64,000 bases of DNA from Nitrospirales bacterium (lineage in GTDB: Bacteria; Nitrospirota; Nitrospiria; Nitrospirales; UBA8639), in NCBI GenBank assembly GCA_012270585.1, contig JAAXIB010000014.1:89091-153090 (forward strand). The letters run 5' to 3'. Position 1 is the stretch's first letter. The number at the start of each line of letters is the position of its first letter. This document shows positions 1 through 7,599 of this stretch, piece by piece. Both the position numbers and the translations under genes were made by a program. The notes under the pieces were generated by a model. That model was not told the DNA's origin and searched no databases. It worked only from the letters and a program-made list of their open reading frames with translations.

Positions 1-196
1 ATAATGCGACCTTACCCATCTCCTTCAAAAACACCTGGGTAGGGCCACGTGTCCCCTCTTCCTTTTCAGGAAGGATCCCGCTCGCCGGCCGTGAAGAAGC
101 TTGCGGAAGACGAACCAGGAAATCTTCGTCCTCCATAACCGACGATGGTTGCTCAATTTCCGGTTCTGCGAAACCGGGTAAGTGGGTCCGACGCAT
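1..196 (-). CDS. sigma-70 family RNA polymerase sigma factor, N-terminal 65 residues (runs off left edge)
   Basis: The minus strand is open from an ATG at 196 to the window edge. The start follows an AGAGGTG ribosome site. The N-terminus is acidic and Pro-rich, and the last visible residues read GPTQVFLKEMGKVAL. That resembles sigma-70 region 1.2 of RpoD/RpoS-type factors (pattern DPV..YL.E.G...LL). Such proteins direct core RNA polymerase to promoters. Regions 2-4 lie outside the window, so primary versus alternative sigma cannot be decided. It is transcribed away from the ychF locus. Confidence 0.7.
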   Translation of the reverse strand, partial: MRRTHLPGFAEPEIEQPSSVMEDEDFLVRLPQASSRPASGILPEKEEGTRGPTQVFLKEMGKVAL

Positions 197-238
197 GATG
201 CACCTCTGTGGGCTCAAAATTATCGATTCCACCGACGA

Positions 239-424
239 TTACGCAGCTTGAGAGGCAGGGTTCCGAGTGCCTCGGCCCGGCATCTCAGCCGATGGTTTTG
301 CCGTTTTCGGATAGACCGTTTCCCCGCAATTCAGACACCGTAAGGTCTCAATACGAAGAAAAGGGCCATCCGGATCATAAAAATGATCCCTGACCATAAA
401 ACCCTCACAACGTGGACATTTCAT
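239..424 (-). CDS. small zinc-ribbon protein of unknown function
   Basis: This encodes 61 residues. Two CxxC knuckles (CPRC near residue 3 and CLNC near residue 31) would form one zinc ribbon, and an acidic/aromatic stretch (DHFYDPDGPF) lies between them. I chose the ATG at 424 because an AGGGGGAAA ribosome site precedes it; a longer upstream frame exists but lacks this signal. The tail is Pro/Arg-rich and looks disordered. It lies just upstream of the sigma-factor gene in the same direction, with a 42-bp gap, so the two may be co-transcribed. The role is unknown; nucleic-acid or protein binding is only a guess from the fold. Confidence 0.55.
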   Translation of the reverse strand: MKCPRCEGFMVRDHFYDPDGPFLRIETLRCLNCGETVYPKTAKPSAEMPGRGTRNPASQAA

Positions 425-736
425 ATGGTTTCCCCCTGTTCTCGACCGTTCCGGAGTATCCGGGAATGGTCCCAAATAAATTTTTCCGCAATGCGCCGTG
501 CGTGTTTTTTACTAATAGCTCTATTCATAACCAGTTTGTGCAGCAAATCAAGGGCTCGGATCGATAAACGATCGAAAAGTTTTCAGGGAGGCGCCCTCGT
601 TTGCCACCTCTCTTCCTGCTTATCATAACTATTTGATTATAAATGGAAAATAGGCCAGAAAAAATCAGACGCCAACTGCAATGAATGAAGTCTTGAGCCA
701 ATTCGCCTTATTGCATTTCATGACCTCGTTATCGGA
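425..736. other. divergent intergenic region left of the ychF-targeted island
   Basis: I see no convincing gene here. It should hold the leftward promoter of the zinc-ribbon/sigma unit. It should also hold the original rightward promoter of ychF, which the island now separates from the intact gene. Several AT-rich -10-like hexamers occur around 690-735, but none pairs with a clear -35 box. Confidence 0.4.
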
Positions 737-972
737 CTAGCCGTAGCCGAAACCGGTTTGCTAGGATGCGTCTCCCATGGAAATCGGCATTGTCGGGCTT
801 CCCAACGTCGGCAAATCGACGATCTTTAACGCGCTGACGGCAGGAGACGCGGCCGCGTCGAACTATCCCTTTACCACGATCGAACCGAACCTCGGCGTGG
901 TTCCCGTTCCCGACTCACGGCTGGCCCGTCTCACGGACCTGTTCAAACCGCAAAAAACGATTCCCGCCTTCT
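737..972 (+). repeat. left 236-bp direct repeat (duplicated ychF 5' end)
   Basis: These 236 bases match 7364-7599 at a constant offset of 6627. I found one difference, A at 917 versus G at 7544, which is silent (TCA/TCG). The match covers 40 bases of ychF leader plus the first 65 codons. It ends abruptly at 972, where the copies diverge, and starts abruptly at 737. It marks the left boundary of the inserted island. Confidence 0.95.
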
Positions 973-974
973 AA
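777..974 (+). pseudogene. ychF: truncated 5' fragment of ychF
   Basis: The first 65 codons of ychF include the Walker A motif GLPNVGKST and the switch-like segment PFTTIEPN, then stop at a TAA formed exactly at the island junction (972-974). The G3 and G4 nucleotide-binding motifs, helical domain and TGS domain are missing, so no functional ATPase can be made. The intact gene sits 6.6 kb downstream. This fragment is most simply the original chromosomal 5' end, cut off by insertion of the island and still attached to its old promoter. Confidence 0.9.
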
Positions 975-1086
975 ACTTTCCTTTTCAACAATGGTTAGGT
1001 AGCATGGAAAAGAATTTAAGAAGAAACGAAGAAATTAGTATCGATGCACTATTCAGCTCTAATGCTCAGCGAATGAGACGAGAGAT

Positions 1087-3519
1087 ATGTCTTCCAAAGA
1101 AAAAGCTAATCCCGCAACATTGTCACGGTTTAGCAAACTGCGACACTTGATGACATTTTCCGAAGATAAGTTCAGAGATTTGGTTGTAAGGCCTCTGTTC
1201 TTGCTTCAGGGCTTTAAAGATGGACGGGATTTGTGTGGACCTCACGAGCAAGGGAAAGATGCTGTTTTTGTTAAGGCAGACCCCCTGGGCAATGAAGACA
1301 TTTATGTATTACAAACAAAAAAGGGGCCTCTAAACCTTACAAAGAAAGCAAATTCTAACGTAATCGAGGCTGTGACCCAATTGAAGACTGCATTAAACAC
1401 GAAAGTATTTCTAACTAAAACCAAAGAGAAGAAATTCCCGATTAAAGCCATCTTGTGTGCTAGTGGAAAAATCAATGATCATGCGCGTCAACATATTGTA
1501 GGAGAAGTCGACGATCCAAGGATTGAATTCTTAGATGGAGATGATCTGATACCACTTATTGACAAACATCTACAGGAATTTTGGTTAGGGTTGGACGCAG
1601 AAGCGCTGCCATACCTCAAGCACATCTCTCACAGTATTGAGTCTCTAGATGAGCATCTTACAATTTCTGACCTATTACCGGAAGACCTGACAAGAGGTGC
1701 AGCCACGGACAAGTTATTTGTTCCTCTTTATTTATATCGAATCGCTACTGAAATTAAGAAGCATAGAGGCAAGGTGAGTCGAACCCCGGAATTCGAAACG
1801 ATTCCTGTATCCGGATTATTAAAAAAACGTGGTGGGAAATTTCTAATACTTGGAGACGCAGGATCGGGAAAGTCCACGTGCGTTAGACGTCTGGCTTACA
1901 TTCTCGCTCAAGAGGGACTAAAGAGTTCAGCAGATTATAAATTGCCGATAATGCTTAGAGCATCTCAAGTAGCTGAAGAGATTTCTCAAAAGAAAAAAGA
2001 GGGAATAGCTGGAATTTGCTTGGAGGAGACCAAAAGGTTACTCAACTCATCTACTCCATGTTTTTCCATCAAGGATCTTCATGATGGCAAATTAATGATT
2101 TTCGTTGATGGCCTTGATGAAATTAGCAGTGACGTGTCAAGAAAAAATGTTCTTGATTCTATAGAACACTTTTCGAACCTTTATCCAAATTGCAAAGTAC
2201 TGATTACCTCTCGTGACCATCCATCCCTTTTGATCACCATTGGAGAATCCGACTCTTTAAGAGAATATGCCACTTATTTCATTAGTCCGATTGACCTTAA
2301 ACAGGCTTCTCAATTAGTTGATAAACTCAGAAAACAGAGAAACTTATCTTCTGAGAATTCAAAAGAAATAATTCGCCGGCTTCAACAAATTCATGGCATG
2401 GATTTGAACCCTCTGCTAGTTACTGTATTTGTTGCCACAAGCGATTATTCAAAGCAAGACATCCCTGCAAACATAACAGAGCTTTTTAAGAAATATGCAG
2501 AAATGATGCTGGGTCGTTGGGACGCAAGTAAAGGTTTAGCTCAACAGTACCATGCCCCGCTCAAGGATTTTATAATTACGAAAATTGCTTATGAAATGCA
2601 CCGCCGCGAAGTTACCAATATTGAGCTAGAAGAATTCAAAAAAATAGCTGAAAAGGAATTAGAAAAGCGTGGGCATAGGGGCGATTTCAAACAGGTCACG
2701 GAAGAAATATTCAGATCTGGTCTATTTCGAGTTTTTGAAAGGAGAATTGAATTTAGACATCTCTTGTTACAAGAATTTTTTGCAGGGAGAGGGATTCCAG
2801 CCAAAGAATCCCTAGAAACATTAGTTTCAAAACATTGGTGGCAAAGGGCCATCGTTTTCTACTTTGGGAATAACCCAAGTGAAATTGGTGGAATTGAGCA
2901 TATTGTCAAGACTACAGACTCAAGGCCATTACCTGAACTTTACACGGCGTCCTTAACTGTAGGATTGGCCTTGCAGGCTTGTTACTTAACTGAAGTTACA
3001 GAACGAACCGCTATATTTAAGTGGGTAATTGAAAACATTTCCAACGCAAAGGAGCCACTACAAGAATATTTAATCCATAAAGGAAGAAAATCACTCTCTG
3101 CTTTTCTAGATTACTACCTCTTTGGTCGAGACTCTGTTGCTTTGAATTTGCTCAATGATAATTTCAATGAAATTGAAAAGGCTTTGTTAACGCCGACGAT
3201 GAGTATCGACGATAGAGATACAAGAAAATTCTGGCTAATTATTGGTCTAATTGAAAATGGGGATATGGTCAGGGCAGAGGAATTGGTCCAAGAGTTTCGC
3301 CCTAATGATCCTAAATTATTACTAGGTGTCTATCTGGGATGCTCTCTTGTAGAAAATTTACGGATAACTAGCAGATTGAATAAGCAAAAAAGTGAACGTA
3401 TATGTAAGAGTCTTAAGGATGAAATTAGAGGCTTGCGTTTGCAACTTATGGACGAATTTAAGTCCGAACTCTTGGAAGTTCAGGAGGGTCAGATTCAAGC
3501 AATTCCAAAAGAAAATTAG
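1087..3519 (+). CDS. Mrr-like nuclease/NACHT NTPase (STAND, NLR-like defence protein)
   Basis: 810 residues. Residues about 25-160 resemble an Mrr/PD-(D/E)XK endonuclease domain: D58 in GKDAV is followed by Q76-T-K78 in DIYVLQTKKG, a D...QxK active-site pattern. A NACHT ATPase follows, with Walker A GDAGSGKST at 256-264, Walker B IFVDGLDE around 338-345, and a sensor segment KVLITSRDHP. After it come the winged-helix-like segment FRHLLLQEFFAGRG and about 230 helical residues that could form a sensor. Proteins of this design (bNACHT/Avs type) sense phage products, oligomerise and cut DNA. The gene is about 40% GC, on the plus strand, 113 bp inside the left boundary. The trigger is unknown. A short overlapping frame at 1004-1147 could be a leader peptide but has no family match I recognise. 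Confidence 0.8.
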   Translation: MSSKEKANPATLSRFSKLRHLMTFSEDKFRDLVVRPLFLLQGFKDGRDLCGPHEQGKDAVFVKADPLGNEDIYVLQTKKGPLNLTKKANSNVIEAVTQLKTALNTKVFLTKTKEKKFPIKAILCASGKINDHARQHIVGEVDDPRIEFLDGDDLIPLIDKHLQEFWLGLDAEALPYLKHISHSIESLDEHLTISDLLPEDLTRGAATDKLFVPLYLYRIATEIKKHRGKVSRTPEFETIPVSGLLKKRGGKFLILGDAGSGKSTCVRRLAYILAQEGLKSSADYKLPIMLRASQVAEEISQKKKEGIAGICLEETKRLLNSSTPCFSIKDLHDGKLMIFVDGLDEISSDVSRKNVLDSIEHFSNLYPNCKVLITSRDHPSLLITIGESDSLREYATYFISPIDLKQASQLVDKLRKQRNLSSENSKEIIRRLQQIHGMDLNPLLVTVFVATSDYSKQDIPANITELFKKYAEMMLGRWDASKGLAQQYHAPLKDFIITKIAYEMHRREVTNIELEEFKKIAEKELEKRGHRGDFKQVTEEIFRSGLFRVFERRIEFRHLLLQEFFAGRGIPAKESLETLVSKHWWQRAIVFYFGNNPSEIGGIEHIVKTTDSRPLPELYTASLTVGLALQACYLTEVTERTAIFKWVIENISNAKEPLQEYLIHKGRKSLSAFLDYYLFGRDSVALNLLNDNFNEIEKALLTPTMSIDDRDTRKFWLIIGLIENGDMVRAEELVQEFRPNDPKLLLGVYLGCSLVENLRITSRLNKQKSERICKSLKDEIRGLRLQLMDEFKSELLEVQEGQIQAIPKEN

Positions 3520-3724
3520 CTCTCCCCTTGTCGATACTAAATTTCGCTTTCATTTACTCGTGAGTTGGAAAAACGATCCGTTGCTTGGACCGGAGTTGTA
3601 GGCGAAGCAGACATAGCATGCCTCTCCAGAAAAATGCATGCTCGCGTTATGGTTTCAAAGTGAAATATCGTCAAATAAACCTTGACATTTGTGGTAACTC
3701 GAACGGCAGACCTTGCCAGCCCGT

Positions 3725-4672
3725 ATGGGACGCATGATGATGTCCGATAATCCTGACAAACTGCTTGCTGACCAGTTTCGAGAATTAATGCGGCGCTACA
3801 CCGGTGCCACACCAGATGCATTCATCGATGTTCTTTGCCCCATGTTGATTCCAATTCATAGCATAGACAAGGAGATCAAAAAGATTAGCGGCCAAAACCA
3901 CTATCGGGCATCATTTTCTGCTCAAATTACGGAGGAGAACAAGGGCATACTTTGCAGGGGACGTACAGGCAAGTTTGTACCTAGTCTATTTGCCAGTGGA
4001 GGAACTTGGAGAGAAATCGCAAAAGGCCGAATAATCGAAGTCGATGCTCTGACAAGTTTCGCATTTGGAGAAATATACACCGGAGGGCGGAAGAAGGACC
4101 TAGAAAAGGCACTTTCAGAACTTTCCTTGGAAGATCTCCTTGAAGTTGATCAATATGGTGCCGCGGCAAAGGTGCTTAGTGGCTTGGCTGAGCATTCACT
4201 GGTAAAAAGTTTAACTGACAGGGGTTATATGGTTCGAAGGATGCCCGAAGATATGGCGAGACATCTTGGAAGTTATCCGAATTATGATTTCGAGGTATCG
4301 AAAGGTGATCAAAGCCGGAGAATAGAGGTGAAATCTCTGTGGGGTACAAACACACGATTTGCCCGGTTAATCCATAGCACGACTTCAAGGCCAAAAGGAG
4401 ACCCCAGTCGTTGGACAGAAGAACAGCATCGTTGTTACTATCCGACGAGCAGTTGTAAATTTGCCACGCAAGATATTTTTGCTGTAAGTCTTTTCCTTCG
4501 AACCGGTAATATCCGAGATTTTGCATTCGCGCGTTCCGTCCCAAGAGACATTCAGCCACACGGGTTACCAAGGGCTTCAAATTATCCTGAGCACGTCAAT
4601 CAAAATCCACCATGTGCTGTTGGTGATGGATCATGGTTCGATACAATTGATGAGGTATGGGATCTTGCTTAG
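3725..4672 (+). CDS. PD-(D/E)XK restriction endonuclease-like protein
   Basis: About 315 residues. The core is a PD-(D/E)XK motif: D188 in NYDFEV, then E201-V-K203 in RRIEVKSLWG, spaced as in type II restriction enzymes. No helicase or ATPase motif is present, so it is not HsdR-like. It converges on the methyltransferase gene and the two coding ends overlap by 77 bp. That pairing suggests a restriction-modification system. The start is uncertain: the frame opens at TTG 3713, with ATGs at 3725, 3734, 3737 and 3740, and no strong ribosome site discriminates among them. The sequence specificity cannot be read. Assignment to a named restriction family is not possible from sequence alone. Confidence 0.65.
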   Translation: MGRMMMSDNPDKLLADQFRELMRRYTGATPDAFIDVLCPMLIPIHSIDKEIKKISGQNHYRASFSAQITEENKGILCRGRTGKFVPSLFASGGTWREIAKGRIIEVDALTSFAFGEIYTGGRKKDLEKALSELSLEDLLEVDQYGAAAKVLSGLAEHSLVKSLTDRGYMVRRMPEDMARHLGSYPNYDFEVSKGDQSRRIEVKSLWGTNTRFARLIHSTTSRPKGDPSRWTEEQHRCYYPTSSCKFATQDIFAVSLFLRTGNIRDFAFARSVPRDIQPHGLPRASNYPEHVNQNPPCAVGDGSWFDTIDEVWDLA

Positions 4673-6923
4673 ACGATTTCGCTGTGTGCCAGGACGAGAT
4701 TAATTGATCAACGGACTTTGAGAACATACGTTCTTCCTGGATCAACTTTGATCTCAAATCTCGTATTCTATTTGCCTCTTCTTGAAGCGCATGTATATCT
4801 TTTCGCGATAGAGGGAGAAGAATGTCTAGTAGACATTCTTCGTTAACTGCCGGATAAGCAATTCCTATATTGTTACGAAGAATTTGTTCATTTGCGAAGT
4901 CCGATTGAAGCAACCGTGCGAGCAGGGTTGATTCAATCCTTTTACACTGCAAGACGGCAAAGCCCGTTGAACAAACGGCTTTATCAAGTTCTCGCGGAAC
5001 GACTCCAATAGTCCTGCGTTCCGGACGGACAGTGGACACTATTACGTCACCTGTTCTCACCAGCTTCCGCGCACGACTTGGCGCTTGCTCGCATTGAATG
5101 GCTTTAGCCGTAACGCCAAGGGTTCCTGAATCAACATCGGATATTTCAATATAAAAGAAGACAGATGACGCGTTGAACCGCCGGGGGTCTATGCGGGTGG
5201 TCGAAAGAGTTGCAACCTCTCGAACAAATATATCTGTCTCCTTTGGGTTCTCTATCAGGTCTGCAATTTCGTTTGATAAACCGACATGATAAGTAGCATC
5301 CCACCTAGGAACAGTTGGTGAAATGTTCACTAATCGGCCTATCCATGTTTCACGATCTCGACTGGCCTCTGGCAGAATCTCTACCAGATCGTTTCGGCCC
5401 TTCGACACCTTTTTCCGCAGTGAAGCGCGCGTCGTTATTTCATATCCAACATCGTGGCAAATAGAAAAATAAACTTTGTCCCTGCGCACCATCTTGGTCT
5501 TTTTTGTAAGGTGCAAGACAGATGTTTTCGTCGTCGTTCCCGCTGCTCCAAAGGTCACAGGTGGAAGGGAGATGACTGAGCGAAGTTCTACTCGCGGTGA
5601 GAGTCCTGCCCTCAAATCTTGATAGATGCCGCGGTTCGTTAGAATACTGTCAGGGACGATGGCTATCAGCGTCCCCTCTGGAGTCAACCAGTCGATATAT
5701 CGCTCCAAAAAGATTATTTCGGAATCAAGTGTTTTGGGTGTACGACGCAGCCATTCAGACGCTACTTTGTACTCCATAAGGGAAGCCCGCGGAAACTCAG
5801 CCCCAAACGGCGGATTCGTGAGTATCAGTTTTACCTTTCCTTCCAAGCCTGTCGTTATTTCGGCATCAAGCCCTTTCCTAGCTAAAGAATTCGCAAAATG
5901 AAGGTTCGCCGCCGGCGAACCAAAAAGCGCAAGATTAGTCAGGGAAAGACGGATCATCCGTTCACTCTTATCGATTCCTACCAGGACGGAACGGACCATC
6001 TTATTAACCCAATCATCGACACCATCCCTTCCATGCCGTTTAAGCACTTCTATGTGTAATGACTTTAGAACCTCCGTTAAAAAAGAACCAACCCCGCATG
6101 ATGGGTCAAGGATTATTCCAAAATTAGAACAATTTGTGGGGTGACAAAGAGTCTCGAAATCTTGCCGTGAGAGCGAGTTGATGCCAAGCCGACTCATAAA
6201 CCTGACAATTTCTGTTGGAGTCAGGTATTGCCCCAATTCCTTTTCATCAACAAAGGAATCTGTAAGGAACTGCCCAAAAACGTCATTCAAGATGTCAGCA
6301 CCATCAGGTCCAGAGAAACACGCTGGGAATTGGGAATTGGAGATGCCGTCAAAACAAGAAATGATTTCATCCGCGAAAAAGTTTTCTGAATCTTTCAATC
6401 GGAGATGAAAATCACTTGGTTTCAGTTCATGTGCAAGTGAAATGGGCAGGTGACGGCTATAGATTTTTGATATAAAATCTTTTAGTGCTTTTGCTGGCGA
6501 TTTCGTATCCTTGCCTAAAGCAGTTGAAATACCGGGACCGCCGTTTTGTAACGAAATAATATGTGCAAATAACAGCTTAGATATTTCATCTAGTGCTTCA
6601 TGACGTGAGGACAGGCATCCACTTCGATGAAGCGTTTCACGGACTTCTCCTAGAGTAGTAGCAACAACGGAACGAAGATATTCATCGCGTTCGGGTTCGT
6701 GCCGGCCATAAAGAGGTAATGACTCGCAGACCGAAGAAGTAGACATATTTCCTGCTAGTTTTCGTATTTGTCCTTCAATCGAAGGTCGAGGGTGGGTTGT
6801 TCCAGAGAGCCAACGACCTACAGTGGAAGCAGAAACTCCAAGCTTTGCTGCAACGCCTGTTTGTCCAATGGGGTCAGCGGATACAAGTTCTCGTATAAGG
6901 ATAGGAATATCCGGTGTTTGCAT
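4596..6923 (-). CDS. HTH-N6-adenine DNA methyltransferase-specificity domain fusion
   Basis: 775 residues in three parts. The N-terminus (about 5-60) is an XRE-type helix-turn-helix (VAAKLGVSASTVGRWLSG). The centre is a HsdM-like gamma-class methyltransferase: a QYLTPTEIVRFM segment, motif I DPSCGVGSF at 273-281, and motif IV NPPF at 370-373. These are expected to methylate adenine N6 using SAM. The C-terminal third, from about 550, resembles one HsdS target-recognition half with a terminal coiled helix. One polypeptide therefore combines modification and sequence reading. The HTH may repress its own gene or delay the nuclease after transfer. The 3' end overlaps the convergent nuclease gene by 77 bp. 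It belongs to the AT-rich island. Confidence 0.8.
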   Translation of the reverse strand: MQTPDIPILIRELVSADPIGQTGVAAKLGVSASTVGRWLSGTTHPRPSIEGQIRKLAGNMSTSSVCESLPLYGRHEPERDEYLRSVVATTLGEVRETLHRSGCLSSRHEALDEISKLLFAHIISLQNGGPGISTALGKDTKSPAKALKDFISKIYSRHLPISLAHELKPSDFHLRLKDSENFFADEIISCFDGISNSQFPACFSGPDGADILNDVFGQFLTDSFVDEKELGQYLTPTEIVRFMSRLGINSLSRQDFETLCHPTNCSNFGIILDPSCGVGSFLTEVLKSLHIEVLKRHGRDGVDDWVNKMVRSVLVGIDKSERMIRLSLTNLALFGSPAANLHFANSLARKGLDAEITTGLEGKVKLILTNPPFGAEFPRASLMEYKVASEWLRRTPKTLDSEIIFLERYIDWLTPEGTLIAIVPDSILTNRGIYQDLRAGLSPRVELRSVISLPPVTFGAAGTTTKTSVLHLTKKTKMVRRDKVYFSICHDVGYEITTRASLRKKVSKGRNDLVEILPEASRDRETWIGRLVNISPTVPRWDATYHVGLSNEIADLIENPKETDIFVREVATLSTTRIDPRRFNASSVFFYIEISDVDSGTLGVTAKAIQCEQAPSRARKLVRTGDVIVSTVRPERRTIGVVPRELDKAVCSTGFAVLQCKRIESTLLARLLQSDFANEQILRNNIGIAYPAVNEECLLDILLPLSRKDIHALQEEANRIRDLRSKLIQEERMFSKSVDQLISSWHTAKSSKQDPIPHQLYRTMIHHQQHMVDFD

Positions 6924-6935
6924 AAAAATATATTA

Positions 6936-6944
6936 CACGCCGTG
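6936..6944 (-). promoter_or_regulatory. possible operator upstream of the HTH-methyltransferase
   Basis: CACG-C-CGTG is a small inverted repeat 13 bases before the methyltransferase start codon. Because that protein begins with an XRE-type HTH, an autoregulatory operator here is plausible. The site is short and the flanks pair poorly, so this is weak. Confidence 0.2.
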
Positions 6945-6958
6945 AATAGAAAATGCAA

Positions 6959-7153
6959 TCATTTCAAATTCATGCCGTGGAACAATGTACGGTCAAAAGA
7001 GACCAAATCGATAAAAGATAGCTCCTTCCGGCCCTTCATCACGATTCTACCGCCATGACCCATTCGATCGTTCACAATGAGCACTCCATCAGTCGGAGAC
7101 AGCCCTTCTATTTTCGCACTTTTTGGAAACTCTTCAGCCTTCTTGATGAGGCT
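6959..7153 (-). pseudogene. possible gene remnant upstream of the methyltransferase
   Basis: A 64-codon minus-strand frame is open from 7153 to a TGA at 6959-6961. It has protein-like composition (for example DGVLIVNDRMGHGGRIVMKG and ELSFIDLVSFDRTLFHGMN). There is no ATG until residue 31 and two TGA codons sit just upstream, so it looks like the 3' tail of a decayed gene, or a small gene with a non-ATG start. It ends 36 bp before the methyltransferase. I recognise no family. A plus-strand frame at 7077-7304 overlaps it and looks less protein-like. Confidence 0.3.
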
Positions 7154-7310
7154 TCAGATTCAATACGATTTGGAAATGGAACAGAATTCACCTAACCGGC
7201 AAGCTCGACCAAGTACAGGTGAGCAGCGCAGAAACCTAATGCCTTCATTCACTAGAAGCGTACATGGCAAAACGGTTAGAAACCCTTATGAACACCACAT
7301 ATAGTCACAA

Positions 7311-7340
7311 TTAGTCATATATTGCAACAATATGTAGTAT
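7311..7340 (+). promoter_or_regulatory. candidate promoter and palindrome at the right end of the island
   Basis: Inside this AT-rich stretch a perfect inverted repeat (ATATTG-caa-CAATAT, 7319-7333) lies 30 bases left of the right direct repeat. The hexamers TTAGTC (7311) and TAGTAT (7335), 18 bases apart, could serve as a weak promoter. The intact ychF keeps only 40 bases of its own leader, so it probably relies on a promoter in or near this island end. Both readings are tentative. Confidence 0.25.
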
Positions 7341-7363
7341 GGAAATTTTGTACGGCGCAGGCC

Positions 7364-7599
7364 CTAGCCGTAGCCGAAACCGGTTTGCTAGGATGCGTCT
7401 CCCATGGAAATCGGCATTGTCGGGCTTCCCAACGTCGGCAAATCGACGATCTTTAACGCGCTGACGGCAGGAGACGCGGCCGCGTCGAACTATCCCTTTA
7501 CCACGATCGAACCGAACCTCGGCGTGGTTCCCGTTCCCGACTCGCGGCTGGCCCGTCTCACGGACCTGTTCAAACCGCAAAAAACGATTCCCGCCTTCT
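7364..7599 (+). repeat. right 236-bp direct repeat (ychF 5' end)
   Basis: Counterpart of 737-972, with one silent difference. Here the repeat continues in frame into the rest of ychF. To its left the sequence is island DNA (GTACGGCGCAGGCC); to the left of the other copy it is chromosome (CGTTATCGGA). Confidence 0.95.

Larger units (their letters stand above)
973..7363. mobile_element. 6.4-kb defence island inserted at ychF
   Basis: The DNA between the two direct repeats is clearly more AT-rich than its surroundings. It carries only defence-type genes: an Mrr-NACHT protein, a PD-(D/E)XK nuclease and an HTH-methyltransferase-TRD fusion. The arrangement upstream-[repeat]-cargo-[repeat]-rest of ychF is what a single crossover between a circular element carrying the ychF 5' segment and the chromosome would produce. 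The downstream copy restores an intact gene. I see no integrase, transposase or phage gene inside, so mobilisation must be in trans, by homologous recombination, or by a lost or unrecognised enzyme. Confidence 0.8.

Noticed and set aside
777..974. ychF 5' stub as a functional small protein
   Set aside because: It stops exactly at the insertion junction and lacks everything beyond the P-loop region; it is better explained as a duplication remnant.
1004..1147. 47-codon frame overlapping the NACHT gene start
   Set aside because: It is too short, overlaps the real gene and has no recognisable family; mentioned only as a possible leader.
3682..3687. TTGACA as the -35 box of a nuclease promoter
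   Set aside because: No acceptable -10 hexamer lies 16-18 bases downstream.
7077..7304. 75-residue plus-strand frame between the methyltransferase and ychF
   Set aside because: It has no ribosome site and low-complexity composition, and it overlaps a more protein-like frame on the other strand.
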